DNA from: an uncultured Veillonella sp.
Lineage (GTDB): Bacteria; Bacillota; Negativicutes; Veillonellales; Veillonellaceae
Length of the DNA stretch: 50,955 nt
Direction of reading: 5' to 3'
Assembly: GCA_900556785.1 (NCBI GenBank)
Contig: USQK01000003.1
Coordinates: forward strand, 1-50,955
Under the pieces are notes generated by a model. That model was not told where the DNA came from. It saw nothing but the letters and a program-made list of their open reading frames with translations, and searched no databases. How positions within the stretch are numbered: position 1 is the first letter of the stretch; each line of letters starts with the position of its first letter. The position numbers were made by a program, and so were the translations under genes. Shown one piece after another: positions 16,108-25,530 of this stretch.

Positions 16108-16962
16108 ATGCGAGAAATTGGTTTTTCGGAAATTAAGAGTGTCGCTTTAGATATTTTAAAAGATGTGGCACATTTTTGTGATACACATGATATTCGATAT
16201 GTATTAGCCTATGGAACGATGTTGGGGGCTGTTAGACATAAAGGCTTTATTCCATGGGATGATGATATTGATATTATGATGCCACGGGATGATTATAATC
16301 GCTTTATTAAGTTATATAATGACCATAATCCAAGATATCAAGTATATTCTATTGAAAACGATGATAGTTACACCTATACAATGGCAAAGGTATTCGATCA
16401 AGAAACAGTTATGATTGATAATACATTATGGCGTAATTTTGATAAAGCAGGTGTATTTATAGATATTTTCCCTATGGATGGGTTACCAAATGATACACAG
16501 GCACAACAAAAACTTTTTAGACATCAACAACTTTTAAACTTGTTGTTCCATGGGTCGTCTATGAAATTTACATTTAGTAATCGCTATGTAGACTCTAAAG
16601 GTAGCTTTGCTAAGCTAAAAGGTTATATTCGTACATTCTTGAAATTTAGTGCTATTAGCTTAATGCATTTTTTACCAACTACAAGTTTAATTAAAAAGAT
16701 TAACCAAGATGCACAACAGTATCCATTTTCAGATGCGAAATATATAAGTGTTCTCGTTGATTGTGCAAGTGGTAATAAACGAGAGGTCTATGAAAAGACC
16801 TTGTTTGATAATAGAAGTTTATATCCTTTTGAGGATACTGAGTTTTGGGGACTTACAGATAGCGATTTCTATTTAAGTCATTTGTACAATAATTATATGG
16901 AAGCACCACCTGAAGATCGCCAGGTACCGCATCATAACTATAGAGTATATTGGAAACAATAA
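16108..16962 (+). CDS. LicD-family phosphotransferase (first copy)
   Basis: LicD proteins move a phospho-substituent (phosphocholine, phosphoribitol and relatives) from a CDP-activated donor to a glycan. This 284-aa protein has the N-terminal nucleotidyltransferase-like signature YGTMLGAVRHKGFIPWDDD followed by IDIMMPRDDY, and the later FIDIFPMDGLPND. The C-terminus MEAPPEDRQVPHH matches the usual LicD ending. ATG 16108 has GGAG 11 nt upstream; the TTG just before it is unlikely to be used. It is followed within 15 bp by an aminotransferase gene. Local AT content is higher than in wbaP/glf, consistent with horizontal exchange of the variable part of the locus. Confidence 0.9.
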   Translation: MREIGFSEIKSVALDILKDVAHFCDTHDIRYVLAYGTMLGAVRHKGFIPWDDDIDIMMPRDDYNRFIKLYNDHNPRYQVYSIENDDSYTYTMAKVFDQETVMIDNTLWRNFDKAGVFIDIFPMDGLPNDTQAQQKLFRHQQLLNLLFHGSSMKFTFSNRYVDSKGSFAKLKGYIRTFLKFSAISLMHFLPTTSLIKKINQDAQQYPFSDAKYISVLVDCASGNKREVYEKTLFDNRSLYPFEDTEFWGLTDSDFYLSHLYNNYMEAPPEDRQVPHHNYRVYWKQ

Positions 16963-16976
16963 GAGGGGATTATATT

Positions 16977-18053
16977 ATGAAACTATTTACAGTAGGACCA
17001 ACACAAATGAGAAAGGAAATTCTTGATGTAAGACATCAACAAGTTCCTTATTTTAGAACAGCAGAATTTTCTGAAGTTATGTTAGACTCAGATAAACTGC
17101 TCAAAAAGTTTATGAATGCACCAGAAAGCTATAAATCCATCTACTTAACAGCTTCTGGTACAGGCGCATTAGAAGCTACTATTATGAATTGTATGAATGA
17201 AACTGACCATGTACTAGTTATTAATGGTGGTACTTTTGGGCAACGTTTTGTTGATTTATGCGAACTCCATGAGATTTCTCATACTGTGATTAAATTAGAA
17301 GATGGCGAGGCGTTGACTGCTAAACACTTTGATGCAGTAGAAGAACAATCATTTACCTTTGTTATTGCTAATATTGATGAAACTTCTACAGCACAGCTAT
17401 ATGATATTAATTTATTAAGTAGCTTTGCTAAAAAGAAACAAGCGTACTTAGTGATTGATGCAATTAGTTCGTTCTTAATCGATCATTATGATATGGCTGG
17501 TAATAATATTGATGTTACTATTTTGAGTTCCCAAAAAGGACTTTGTATTGCACCAGGTATATCTCCTATTGTAATTAGTGACAGATTATATGAGGAACGT
17601 GTAAAAAATAATCACATTAAGAATCTTTATTTTGATTTCAACCAATATATAAAGAACTTTACAAGAGGTCAAACACCATTCACACCTGCTGTTGGCGTAT
17701 GTTTAGAAATGAATAAAGCATTACATTTAATTGAAGAAGAAGGTTTTGAAAACTATTTATCTCGTATTGATAGTGTGGCAAAAGATTTCAGAAATAGAAT
17801 TAAAGAACTACCAGTATCTCTTCCTACTTTTACTATCAGTAATGCGGTTACACCTATTCGTTTTGAACAACCAATTGCTAAAGATGTATTTACAATTTTG
17901 AAGGACAAATATGATATTTTTGTAAATCCTACGGGTGGCGTTAATGAAGACTATGTACTACGCGTTGCTCATATTGGTGATACAACCATTGAGGATAATA
18001 AAATGCTCGTAGAAACAATGAAATCAGTCATTAAAGAGATTACAGGTAAATAA
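16977..18053 (+). CDS. PLP-dependent class V aminotransferase (PhnW-like)
   Basis: 358 aa fold type I, class V aminotransferase of the alanine-glyoxylate / 2-aminoethylphosphonate transaminase group. It starts with the typical FTVGPTQM, has the PLP phosphate-binding SGTGALEATI near 58, VIDAISSF with the ring-binding Asp near 162, and the Schiff-base Lys in SSQKGL near 187. It should put an amino group on a small keto or aldehyde compound, presumably a precursor of the moiety activated by the next gene. ATG 16977 has AGAGGGG 8 nt upstream. The next ORF starts 2 nt after its stop, so the pair is translationally linked. An aminoethylphosphonate route would need PEP mutase and phosphonopyruvate decarboxylase, which are not in this window. 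Confidence 0.85.
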   Translation: MKLFTVGPTQMRKEILDVRHQQVPYFRTAEFSEVMLDSDKLLKKFMNAPESYKSIYLTASGTGALEATIMNCMNETDHVLVINGGTFGQRFVDLCELHEISHTVIKLEDGEALTAKHFDAVEEQSFTFVIANIDETSTAQLYDINLLSSFAKKKQAYLVIDAISSFLIDHYDMAGNNIDVTILSSQKGLCIAPGISPIVISDRLYEERVKNNHIKNLYFDFNQYIKNFTRGQTPFTPAVGVCLEMNKALHLIEEEGFENYLSRIDSVAKDFRNRIKELPVSLPTFTISNAVTPIRFEQPIAKDVFTILKDKYDIFVNPTGGVNEDYVLRVAHIGDTTIEDNKMLVETMKSVIKEITGK

Positions 18054-18054
18054 T

Positions 18055-19389
18055 ATGGTAAAAGTGATAACATATGGAACATATGATTTGTTTCATGAGG
18101 GACATTATAATCTATTAAAGAATGCAAAAGCATTAGGTGATTATCTTATTGTTGGGGTTACATCCGACTATTTTGATAAATCTAGAGGCAAATTTAATGT
18201 TCGTGATTCTTTAATGACGCGCATAGATAATGTGCGTGCTACAGGTTTTGCAGATGAAATTGTAGTAGAAGAATATTTTGGCCAAAAAATAGATGATATC
18301 AAACGTTTTAATGTAGATATATTTACTGTTGGATCTGATTGGGAAGGCTATTTTGATTATTTAAATGAGTATTGTAAGGTAGTTTACCTACCAAGAACAC
18401 AAGGTATTTCTAGTACTCAAATCAGAAATTCCGAGAATGTTAGATTAGGTATTATTGGTAATGAAGTTATTTTGGACAGATTTTTAGATGAGTCTAAGTT
18501 TGTTAGTGGTATTGATATTATAGGTGGGTACACAGAGGCAGATGAGACTGATACTATCTATAAATCATATCAGTTTAATGATTTAGAGCAATTTTGTTCA
18601 TCTGAAAAGTTACTAGATGAGGTAGATGCGGTATATATTAACATGCCTTTATCTAAACGTGGTGCGTATATTGAAAAAGCACTACAAGCTAGAAAACATG
18701 TATTAACAGAATTTCCATTTAGTAGTGACCTTGATGAAACATTACACTTGATGGAGTTGGCGAAATCTTCCAACTTAGTATTAATGGAAGGCTTAAAAAC
18801 AGCGTATAGCCCTGCTTTTAATAAGTTAATTGCCATGGCTCGTAGTGGAAAAATTGGTAAAATCTTTAATGTAGAGGCTAATTTTACACAAGTTTTGGGT
18901 GATGATTTGGCTAATCAAGTTAGAATAGCGGGTGGTAGTATTTTATCTTTAGCATCCTATCCGTTATTGGCTATCTTTAAACTCTTAGGCTTTAATTATA
19001 ACCGCGTTGATTTTATAAGCCATAAGGTTGATGATGTCGATATTTTATCGAAAATTAATTTCCTTTATGATGATGCGATGGCTTCTGCTACAGTAGCTAT
19101 CAATGCTAAAGCTGAGGGTGATTTAGTCATATCTGGCTCTAAAGGATATATCTATGTACCTGCACCTTGGTGGAAAACAGAATTCTTTGAAATGCGTTTT
19201 GAAGATGTAAACTTGAATCAAAAGTACTTCTATAAATTTGAAGGTGAAGGCTTACGATATGGGATTGTTGAGTTCTTGAAATGTATTAGAGAGGATTCTG
19301 AAAGCTTCTTGATGAGCCATCAAGATATGATTGAAGAGGTACGCGTCCTCAATAAGTTTGTATCTGATACCGATGTTACTGTAATTTAG
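18055..19389 (+). CDS. Fusion: cytidylyltransferase-like domain + Gfo/Idh/MocA oxidoreductase
   Basis: 444 aa, two domains. Residues 1 to about 135 form a GCT/TagD-type cytidylyltransferase: GTYDLFHEGHYNLL gives the HxGH motif, and PRTQGISSTQIR is the matching C-terminal signature. From about 140 on is a Gfo/Idh/MocA-like NAD(P) oxidoreductase, with LGIIGNEV at its start (not a full GxGxxG), VLTEFPFSSDLDE near 220 matching the family EKP region, and MEGLKTAYSPAFNKL near 245. The layout recalls, by analogy only, the reductase-cytidylyltransferase pair that makes CDP-ribitol. I infer that it reduces and CDP-activates a small phosphorylated alcohol, the donor for the neighbouring LicD proteins. 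The true substrate is unknown. Confidence 0.85.
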   Translation: MVKVITYGTYDLFHEGHYNLLKNAKALGDYLIVGVTSDYFDKSRGKFNVRDSLMTRIDNVRATGFADEIVVEEYFGQKIDDIKRFNVDIFTVGSDWEGYFDYLNEYCKVVYLPRTQGISSTQIRNSENVRLGIIGNEVILDRFLDESKFVSGIDIIGGYTEADETDTIYKSYQFNDLEQFCSSEKLLDEVDAVYINMPLSKRGAYIEKALQARKHVLTEFPFSSDLDETLHLMELAKSSNLVLMEGLKTAYSPAFNKLIAMARSGKIGKIFNVEANFTQVLGDDLANQVRIAGGSILSLASYPLLAIFKLLGFNYNRVDFISHKVDDVDILSKINFLYDDAMASATVAINAKAEGDLVISGSKGYIYVPAPWWKTEFFEMRFEDVNLNQKYFYKFEGEGLRYGIVEFLKCIREDSESFLMSHQDMIEEVRVLNKFVSDTDVTVI

Positions 19390-19400
19390 TATGGGATTTG

Positions 19401-20222
19401 ATGAGTATGCAACAATTATCTTTACGAGAAGTTCAGCTAGAAGAGTTAAATCTTCTCAAGGATTTTGACCAATTTTGCAAAAAATATAATTTAAAATATA
19501 GTTTATGTTATGGCACATTAATAGGTGCAGCTCGACATAAAGGGTTTATACCTTGGGATGATGATATTGATGTTTGCATGCCAAGACCTGATTATGAACG
19601 GTTATTAACGTTAAAAGAGCAGTACGATCACGATGGATTAGAGCTAATTGCTAATCCTATCAATCATAGCTTGGATGCAACCTATGCAGCTATAATCAAT
19701 AAAAATATCCCTTGTGAAAATATATATTCTAATACATTGCGTAGTAAGTATTTGTGGATAGATATTTTTCCTGTTGATGGGTTTAGTGAAGATATGTCTA
19801 TCATGAAAGAAATTTATGATAAATCGATTTTTTATCAAAAAATACTTACATTAGCTAGCGCTAAACTGTTTAAGGGAAAATCTCTTATTCATGCTTTAGG
19901 TAAATTAGTTATTGTGCCATTGTGCCGTTTATTTGGTAAACAACGTTGTATCGATATCATGGATCGTTTGGCTAAATCTTATGACTATACTAAATCAGAG
20001 TATGTTGGTGTAATTGCCTGGGGTGAAGGTGTAAAGGAACGATTGCCTAAACAGGATTTTGAGAAGATGACTACCATTGAATTTGAAGATCAATCATTCT
20101 CTGTTATGTCTTGTTGGAGAGAATACCTGGACAATATGTATGATGATTATATGCAGATGCCTCCTGAGGATCAACGCTGTGGACATAATATTGTTGCTTA
20201 TAAGATAAATCGAAAGGATTAA
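19401..20222 (+). CDS. LicD-family phosphotransferase (second copy)
   Basis: About 273 aa. LicD signature YGTLIGAARHKGFIPWDDD then IDVCMPRPDY, followed by WIDIFPVDGF and the C-terminal MQMPPEDQRCGH. It is clearly related to the protein at 16108-16962 but well diverged, so the two may add the same substituent at different positions or act on different acceptors. The start is TTG 19398, ATG 19401 or ATG 19407; GGGAT lies just upstream and ATG 19401 is my choice. It lies 11 bp after the cytidylyltransferase fusion, within one operon. Confidence 0.9.
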   Translation: MSMQQLSLREVQLEELNLLKDFDQFCKKYNLKYSLCYGTLIGAARHKGFIPWDDDIDVCMPRPDYERLLTLKEQYDHDGLELIANPINHSLDATYAAIINKNIPCENIYSNTLRSKYLWIDIFPVDGFSEDMSIMKEIYDKSIFYQKILTLASAKLFKGKSLIHALGKLVIVPLCRLFGKQRCIDIMDRLAKSYDYTKSEYVGVIAWGEGVKERLPKQDFEKMTTIEFEDQSFSVMSCWREYLDNMYDDYMQMPPEDQRCGHNIVAYKINRKD

Positions 20223-20226
20223 GTAT

Positions 20227-21180
20227 ATGGAGCCATTAATTTCTATTATTGTTCCTATTTATAATGTTGAACAGTATGTTGATAAATGTATTCAATCAAT
20301 ACTTAATCAAACCTATCAAAATTTAGAAATTATTTTAGTCGATGATGGAGCAACCGATTGTAGCGGTTCTATTGCCGATTCTTATGCAGCGAAAGATAAA
20401 CGGATTAAGGTTCTTCACAAAGAAAATGGTGGGATTTCTGATGCTCGTAATTATGGTTTAGACCATGTTACAGGAGACTATATTTTATTCGTTGATAGTG
20501 ATGATTTTATTGTGAATACAATGTGTGAAAGATTGTTTACTATTGCAAATAGTACACATGCTGATATGGTATCTTGTAATTATTACATCTATAGAGGTGA
20601 TGATGATATCAGTATACACACTATGTCTGTTCAAGATGATAAAAGAACTTTTACAGGCATGGATATGTTGCGATATTATCTGTTAAAAACGGAACCATTC
20701 GATCTCAATGTTGTATGGAATAAGATTTTTAAATCAAAAGTATTTAATGGAATAGCACCAGTTCGTTTTCCTAAGGGACGTATTCAAGAAGAAAACTTCA
20801 CTATTTTTAAGCTATTCTTGAATTGTCAGACTGTAGTGACAATCAACGAACCTCTTTATTATTATGTTCAACGCGCTGGTAGTATAATGGCTAATTTCAG
20901 TAGACGTTTTATGACAGATACAGTAGAGTCCCACATATATATGAATGATTATCTTATGGAACGCTGCAGTAGTGTAAAGAATGAGCTGCAACTGTATCTT
21001 TTAAATTCCTATGTGGAATTGTCTCGTAGAGTCTGTGTAAATAAATGTAAGACAGAGTATAAAGATTTACTCACACAATATAAACACTATGTATTAGATC
21101 ATACGGCTGATACCAGCCATAATCCATTGTGGAAGTGCAAACAATATATAAAGAGGTTATTGGTTAAATTGTATTATTAA
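20227..21180 (+). CDS. Family 2 glycosyltransferase
   Basis: 317 aa GT-A enzyme with the classic start ISIIVPIYNVEQYVDKCI, then VDDGATDCSG near 38, HKENGGISDARNYG and FVDSDDF near 92 (the DxD metal site). The C-terminal part is typical of capsule and O-antigen GT2 proteins. It probably adds one sugar of the repeat unit on the cytoplasmic side. AAAGGA precedes ATG 20227, which lies 4 bp after the second LicD gene. A long hairpin follows the stop codon. Confidence 0.9.
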   Translation: MEPLISIIVPIYNVEQYVDKCIQSILNQTYQNLEIILVDDGATDCSGSIADSYAAKDKRIKVLHKENGGISDARNYGLDHVTGDYILFVDSDDFIVNTMCERLFTIANSTHADMVSCNYYIYRGDDDISIHTMSVQDDKRTFTGMDMLRYYLLKTEPFDLNVVWNKIFKSKVFNGIAPVRFPKGRIQEENFTIFKLFLNCQTVVTINEPLYYYVQRAGSIMANFSRRFMTDTVESHIYMNDYLMERCSSVKNELQLYLLNSYVELSRRVCVNKCKTEYKDLLTQYKHYVLDHTADTSHNPLWKCKQYIKRLLVKLYY

Positions 21181-21226
21181 CTATGAATCATAACCATATT
21201 TGTACGGTTGTATATTACATATAATT

Positions 21227-21280
21227 AAAACCCATAGAGATTATCTTTATGTTTTATTGATAATACTATGGGGTTTTCTC
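21227..21280 (+). terminator. Terminator-like long hairpin between GT2 and wzx
   Basis: Outer arms AAAACCCATAG/CTATGGGGTTTT and inner arms ATTATC/GATAAT, followed by TTTTCTCT. It may end the transcript carrying the LicD block or limit read-through into the flippase and polymerase genes. Confidence 0.5.
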
Positions 21281-21339
21281 TAATTATAAAAGTATAATTA
21301 GTAAGAATTGATATATATTAATGTTAGAGGATGGGTAAT

Positions 21340-22584
21340 GTGAGGAAGAGTTACTCCGTATTAATAGAGAATATATTTTCTCTTCTAACCTTGCGCGCTT
21401 TAGAATATGTACTTGCTTTTATCTTAGTACCATATTTGATTCGCGTCTTAGGACCATTGCATTTTGGGATGATTGCCTTTATGCAAGGTATTATGGAATA
21501 TTTTCGAATCTTCGTTGATTTTGGATACTCCTTAACGGCGCCAAAGGCAATAGCACAAGCTGAAGAACAGAAAATAGGATTTCTGTTTGCCAAATATTTT
21601 TATGGAAAAGTATGTATATTAATATTTGTTACGCTGGTATTTTTTGCTGTTTATAATCTGCAACGCATATTACTAGGAAATACGATCGACATATTATTAT
21701 TTCAGGTTATGTACTGTGGAATTATAGGTAATGTTTTATTTCCTGTATGGTTTTTCCAGGGCATACAGAAAATGCGGTATATTACCATCTTGAATATGAG
21801 TGGTCGTATCTGTACAATGCTTGGCATATTTTTACTTGTAAAATCTCCAGATGATTATATACTTGCGGCATTCTTACAAGCTTGTACTCCATTAATTGCA
21901 GGTATTTTTTCAATAGTTTGGTTAAGAAAACACTATACAGGATTGTTTAAATGGCCAACTATAGGTGAAATTATTAATTCTTATAAAGAAGGTTGGTCTA
22001 TATTCGTATCTTCGTTGGCAGTTAACTTGTATACTGCAACTAATGTAGTAGTATTAGGTATGCTTACGAATAATGTTATCGTTGGTTATTATAGTGCTGC
22101 TGATAAATTAATTACCTGTGTTCGCAGAGGTATATATGCTGTAAGTGACGCCATATATCCATTTATAAGTAAGATGATGAAGGATGATATTTCTAAGGGG
22201 TTACAATTTATAAGGAAACAAATATTCTTGTATTTGGTTGTTGGTCTTATTGGCTGTACGTCTCTATTTTTCTTCTCAGATACTATAGTTAAGCTACTGT
22301 TCGGAGCGGATTATGAGTTAACTGTTGATGTATTACGAATCTTGTCATTTGTTCCTTTAGCTGTTGCTATTAGTACTGTATTTGGTGAAGAAACGATGTT
22401 ACCCCTTAATATGAATAGTGCTTATAGTCGAACTCTAGTATTAGCAGCATTCTTTAGTTTGTTATCTATATTCCCATTGTGTTATATGTGGGGTGCAGAA
22501 GGCGTAGCAATGACAATGCTACTAACAGAATTTCTAATTATGATTGTTATGGGAGGCTTATTAAGGAAGCAACTCTTCCAGTAG
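21340..22584 (+). CDS. wzx: Wzx-like lipid-linked oligosaccharide flippase
   Basis: About 414 aa, twelve or so hydrophobic helices. It belongs to the polysaccharide-synthesis (RfbX/MATE-like) family: the N-terminal LIENIFSLLTLRALEYV...PYLIRVLGP is the usual Wzx opening, followed by FGMIAFMQGIMEYF and the repeated GYYSAADKL element near 245. It moves undecaprenyl-PP repeat units to the periplasm. GTG 21340 is preferred because GAGG lies 9 nt upstream; ATG 21331 would abut that site. It pairs with the Wzy-like gene that follows. Confidence 0.85.
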   Translation: MRKSYSVLIENIFSLLTLRALEYVLAFILVPYLIRVLGPLHFGMIAFMQGIMEYFRIFVDFGYSLTAPKAIAQAEEQKIGFLFAKYFYGKVCILIFVTLVFFAVYNLQRILLGNTIDILLFQVMYCGIIGNVLFPVWFFQGIQKMRYITILNMSGRICTMLGIFLLVKSPDDYILAAFLQACTPLIAGIFSIVWLRKHYTGLFKWPTIGEIINSYKEGWSIFVSSLAVNLYTATNVVVLGMLTNNVIVGYYSAADKLITCVRRGIYAVSDAIYPFISKMMKDDISKGLQFIRKQIFLYLVVGLIGCTSLFFFSDTIVKLLFGADYELTVDVLRILSFVPLAVAISTVFGEETMLPLNMNSAYSRTLVLAAFFSLLSIFPLCYMWGAEGVAMTMLLTEFLIMIVMGGLLRKQLFQ

Positions 22585-22615
22585 GTATTAAACAGTTTGA
22601 GAGGTTTGTTTTAAT

Positions 22616-24175
22616 ATGATTAGTACAGCATATTATAAAATTCAAGAGCTATTGCTTTGTGCAATGATAATTTCATTACCACTGATGCGGATACCAGATC
22701 GGTACACCTTATTTTCTATGGGAAATAATCTGTCAATGGTATTTTTGTTCTTTTCCATTTTACTATTTATTGTATATAGCATATGGAACAAGAAAACAGA
22801 GGTTCCATTTAAAACGTATTTTTCAATATCTGTTGTTTGGATTGTTTTTTGTACCATTTTAGGGGTATTTTCTTTTCCTTTTTATGATACTGTTATTTAC
22901 ACGTATTTAATCAATACATCTGTTGTCCAAAAACTATATGCGCTATTTCCTTCGTTTGTAGGAAATGAATTTATTCTACAAGTAAAGTTAATGGTGTCTT
23001 TAGTTTGGTATCTGTTTAGAAACTTTATATTCCCCTTAATTGGTCTATTCTTAATCATTTTTAATCTATATAAAGATGATTGTAAAAAAGGTCTTGATAC
23101 TATTGTTAATGCTGCAAGGATATTAACAATACTATGTATAGCCTACTCTGTTATAGAGGTTTCTTGGCTATGGAGTGGTTCGGATTACTTGGCTAGTATA
23201 TTAGTAACTATTAATAATAGCTTATATGATCCTGTTGTACAAAGTGGGTGGTGGCCTCCGGAATTATGGCCAGGTCAACTTAGAAGCCTTGCGTTAGAAC
23301 CATCCTATTTTAGTATGATTGCCGTATTTTTGGCACCATTATTAGGTATTCATTATGTAAATTCTAAGAATAAACTTGATATTATATTAGCATTTCTCTT
23401 AGTTGTCATGATTTTCTTAACTAAGGCTCGAACAGGTGTTGTTGTTTATCTATTCGAACTGGTTGCATTTATTGTATTAAGTCTAATATTTAGATATAAA
23501 TCTTGGTGGAAACTATGTCTATTTACAATTGGACTTAGTGTTCTAAGTTATTCTTTTGCTATTGTTGGTGATTCCGTAGTAAGCCCTATAATTAAGGCTA
23601 GTATTTCTCAAACGAATACTACCAAAGAAGCACCTCAGGATATATCTGTAGAAAAGGCTCTAGATAAGTATATTGATAGCAATGTTAAGTCAGTCAGCAA
23701 TACTAGTTCTAGATCCAATTCAGCTAGATTTGGTAATACAGTAGCTATGTTTAACGTTGGTCTAGATCATCTAGCTTTTGGTGTTGGTAGAGGCTTGCAC
23801 TCAAGCTATATGGTTGATAAATTCCCTGATTTTGCTAAAGATAGTGGAGAAGTCAAACGTTGGACAGAAGACGTATTACAAAATGGCTTTTTAGCATTTG
23901 AATATCCAGTACTTAATGAATTCGCAGCCATATTGGCATGGTTTGGGTTAATAGGAGAAATCTTATTTATTACTCCAATTTTATATATTTTATATAGAAC
24001 ATATAAGATTAAGAAGTATATTAATAACCCTACATTAGTTTACCTATTGGTAGCATTCTTTGGGCAAATTGCATGCTTTATGAGTAATGAATTTATATTG
24101 GCTTATCCAATTCTTGTAGGGATTTTGATTTGTTATATTAAATTTTATGAGCATAATGATATAACCAGAGAATAG
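22616..24175 (+). CDS. wzy: Wzy-like O-antigen/polysaccharide polymerase
   Basis: 519 aa with about twelve transmembrane segments and a large extracytoplasmic part (about 320-440). LRSLALEPSYFSMIAVFLAPL near 222-240 and LTKARTGVVVYLFEL near 270-283 match O-antigen polymerase/ligase-type proteins (E-P-S-x-F and K-x-R-T-G). It most likely polymerises the repeat units exported by the upstream flippase. Sequence conservation in this class is low, so the name rests on topology, these motifs and position. ATG 22616 has GAGG upstream. It is the last obvious glycan gene of the block. Confidence 0.78.
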   Translation: MISTAYYKIQELLLCAMIISLPLMRIPDRYTLFSMGNNLSMVFLFFSILLFIVYSIWNKKTEVPFKTYFSISVVWIVFCTILGVFSFPFYDTVIYTYLINTSVVQKLYALFPSFVGNEFILQVKLMVSLVWYLFRNFIFPLIGLFLIIFNLYKDDCKKGLDTIVNAARILTILCIAYSVIEVSWLWSGSDYLASILVTINNSLYDPVVQSGWWPPELWPGQLRSLALEPSYFSMIAVFLAPLLGIHYVNSKNKLDIILAFLLVVMIFLTKARTGVVVYLFELVAFIVLSLIFRYKSWWKLCLFTIGLSVLSYSFAIVGDSVVSPIIKASISQTNTTKEAPQDISVEKALDKYIDSNVKSVSNTSSRSNSARFGNTVAMFNVGLDHLAFGVGRGLHSSYMVDKFPDFAKDSGEVKRWTEDVLQNGFLAFEYPVLNEFAAILAWFGLIGEILFITPILYILYRTYKIKKYINNPTLVYLLVAFFGQIACFMSNEFILAYPILVGILICYIKFYEHNDITRE

Positions 24176-24378
24176 GGGGTTATTCTAAATAAAGTATAAT
24201 GTGTATATTGTAACTAATGTTTAAAATATATCGAATATATTTGATATATAGTTTATGGCTTTTCTATCTCATAATTAGTTATAATTTGTATAGCAAAATA
24301 TTATGGAATGAATATATTGGGAGTATTCATTTCTAGGGGACTACATTAGTTAATATATTGGTTTGGGAGATTTTAATT

Positions 24379-24789
24379 ATGAAAAAATATGTACTTTCAG
24401 TTGATAAGAATAGGCCTATAGAGCTTGAAATTACAAATATTTTAGATGATAATAAAGCTATAGTGCGCGGTCGTCTTAATACATATCATTTGGATTATGA
24501 TGTAGAGACAACTTCTGTTTTATTGAATTTTACGTTGGAAGACGATCGAGAAACTGTATATAGTATTAGATTAAAGGAAGATGATTCTTTATTAAAATGT
24601 TTAGATTGTACTCCTCAGGAGATATTCTTTAACATTGTTAATTTTCTTGGTGAAGTAATACATAAGGCTAAATCTATTGGACATACATTAGTTATGAAGT
24701 TAGATCATCAAACTTCTAGATTACTTGTAAAGGATTTAACAAAAATTGGTGATGAATATCGTACATTTAATGGAGAACTAGTATATTAA
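24379..24789 (+). CDS. Hypothetical protein, 136 aa
   Basis: I do not recognise a family. Soluble, acidic and probably alpha/beta; no signal peptide or transmembrane helix. The most conserved-looking stretch is RPIELEITNILDDNKAIVRG near the N-terminus. ATG 24379 has GGGAG 10 nt upstream; an upstream TTG start at 24358 is less likely. It is separated from the polymerase gene by about 200 bp of very AT-rich DNA and is followed directly by a strong terminator, so it may be a monocistronic gene unrelated to glycan synthesis. Confidence 0.65.
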   Translation: MKKYVLSVDKNRPIELEITNILDDNKAIVRGRLNTYHLDYDVETTSVLLNFTLEDDRETVYSIRLKEDDSLLKCLDCTPQEIFFNIVNFLGEVIHKAKSIGHTLVMKLDHQTSRLLVKDLTKIGDEYRTFNGELVY

Positions 24790-24820
24790 GATAATTCTTA
24801 ATAACTATATAGTGGAATTA

Positions 24821-24856
24821 AAAGAAGGTATCAACGGCAGCTGATACCTTCTTTTA
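24821..24856 (+). terminator. Intrinsic terminator
   Basis: Stem AGAAGGTATCA/TGATACCTTCT with an 8-nt loop and a T tract, 32 bp after the 136-aa gene. It marks the boundary between the glycan region and the adhesin island. Confidence 0.8.
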
Positions 24857-25097
24857 TGTAGAAATCAAATTGATGGGATACTAAATTTAGATCAACCTAT
24901 AATATCTTTATTAGATATACGAAGATAAGAAATAGGGATTGAATGTTCTCTTATATAACAAATCTGTTATGAAACGTATTGTATTGTATATTGAGCAGCC
25001 GATAGTAGTTGGCTCAGAAGTTGCCATTTTAATGCGAATTTCACCGTTTTTTGGTATAATAAACAAGTATTCCAACGATAAAACGGAGGTAATTCTA

Positions 25098-25424
25098 ATG
25101 CGTAAATTCTTATATATGTTAGCAGCTCTACTCGTGTTGATCGGTATTAATACACATGATGTAGAAGCTCGTACAGATGTGTATGCTACAACCTATAATG
25201 GTAATAGCTGGTATGTAGACCAAGACTCTGTGAAGAGAGTAGGGGATGTACTCAACTTTACGGTGTACACTACATCTGGCCTTAGCTATAAGGTATCATC
25301 TAGCGATAGTAACTATTACAATGCAGATGTATTCTACTATAACAACAAACTCGTTTCAGACAATGGCCAATCTGTATGGAAATCTCCAGGTATGATGGCC
25401 GCTATGCGTGTGGCACGTAGATAA
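25098..25424 (+). CDS. Small exported protein, 108 aa
   Basis: Exported protein of unknown function. The start is ATG 25098, with AACGGAGG 7 nt upstream. Residues 1-25 form a signal peptide (KFLYMLAALLVLIGIN...VEA), and the mature part is about 83 residues rich in Tyr, Asn and Ser (TYNGNSWYVDQDSVKRVG). This recalls small secreted proteins with a surface-affinity-like WYVD segment that are common in Negativicutes. An extended -10 (TGG-TATAAT, 25055-25060) lies upstream. A terminator follows within 6 bp, so it is monocistronic. Confidence 0.75.
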   Translation: MRKFLYMLAALLVLIGINTHDVEARTDVYATTYNGNSWYVDQDSVKRVGDVLNFTVYTTSGLSYKVSSSDSNYYNADVFYYNNKLVSDNGQSVWKSPGMMAAMRVARR

Positions 25425-25429
25425 AGAAT

Positions 25430-25457
25430 AAAGGCAGCGATTCGATCGCTGCCTTTT
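25430..25457 (+). terminator. Intrinsic terminator
   Basis: AAGGCAGCGA/TCGCTGCCTT stem with a 5-nt loop and TTTT, directly after the 108-aa exported protein. A related hairpin is present at 28731-28760 beyond the second toxin module. Confidence 0.8.
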
Positions 25458-25495
25458 GGTCTGTATAAGTGTACTATAGTATCGTTTATCCGTAT

Positions 25496-25524
25496 TTGAC
25501 GATATATAAGATTAACCCTATAAT
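25496..25524 (+). promoter_or_regulatory. Antisense (antitoxin) RNA promoter, module A
   Basis: TTGACG, 17-bp spacer, TATAAT: a near-perfect sigma-A promoter on the plus strand, reading toward the 3' end of the minus-strand toxin gene. Confidence 0.7.
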
Positions 25525-25530
25525 ATAAAT

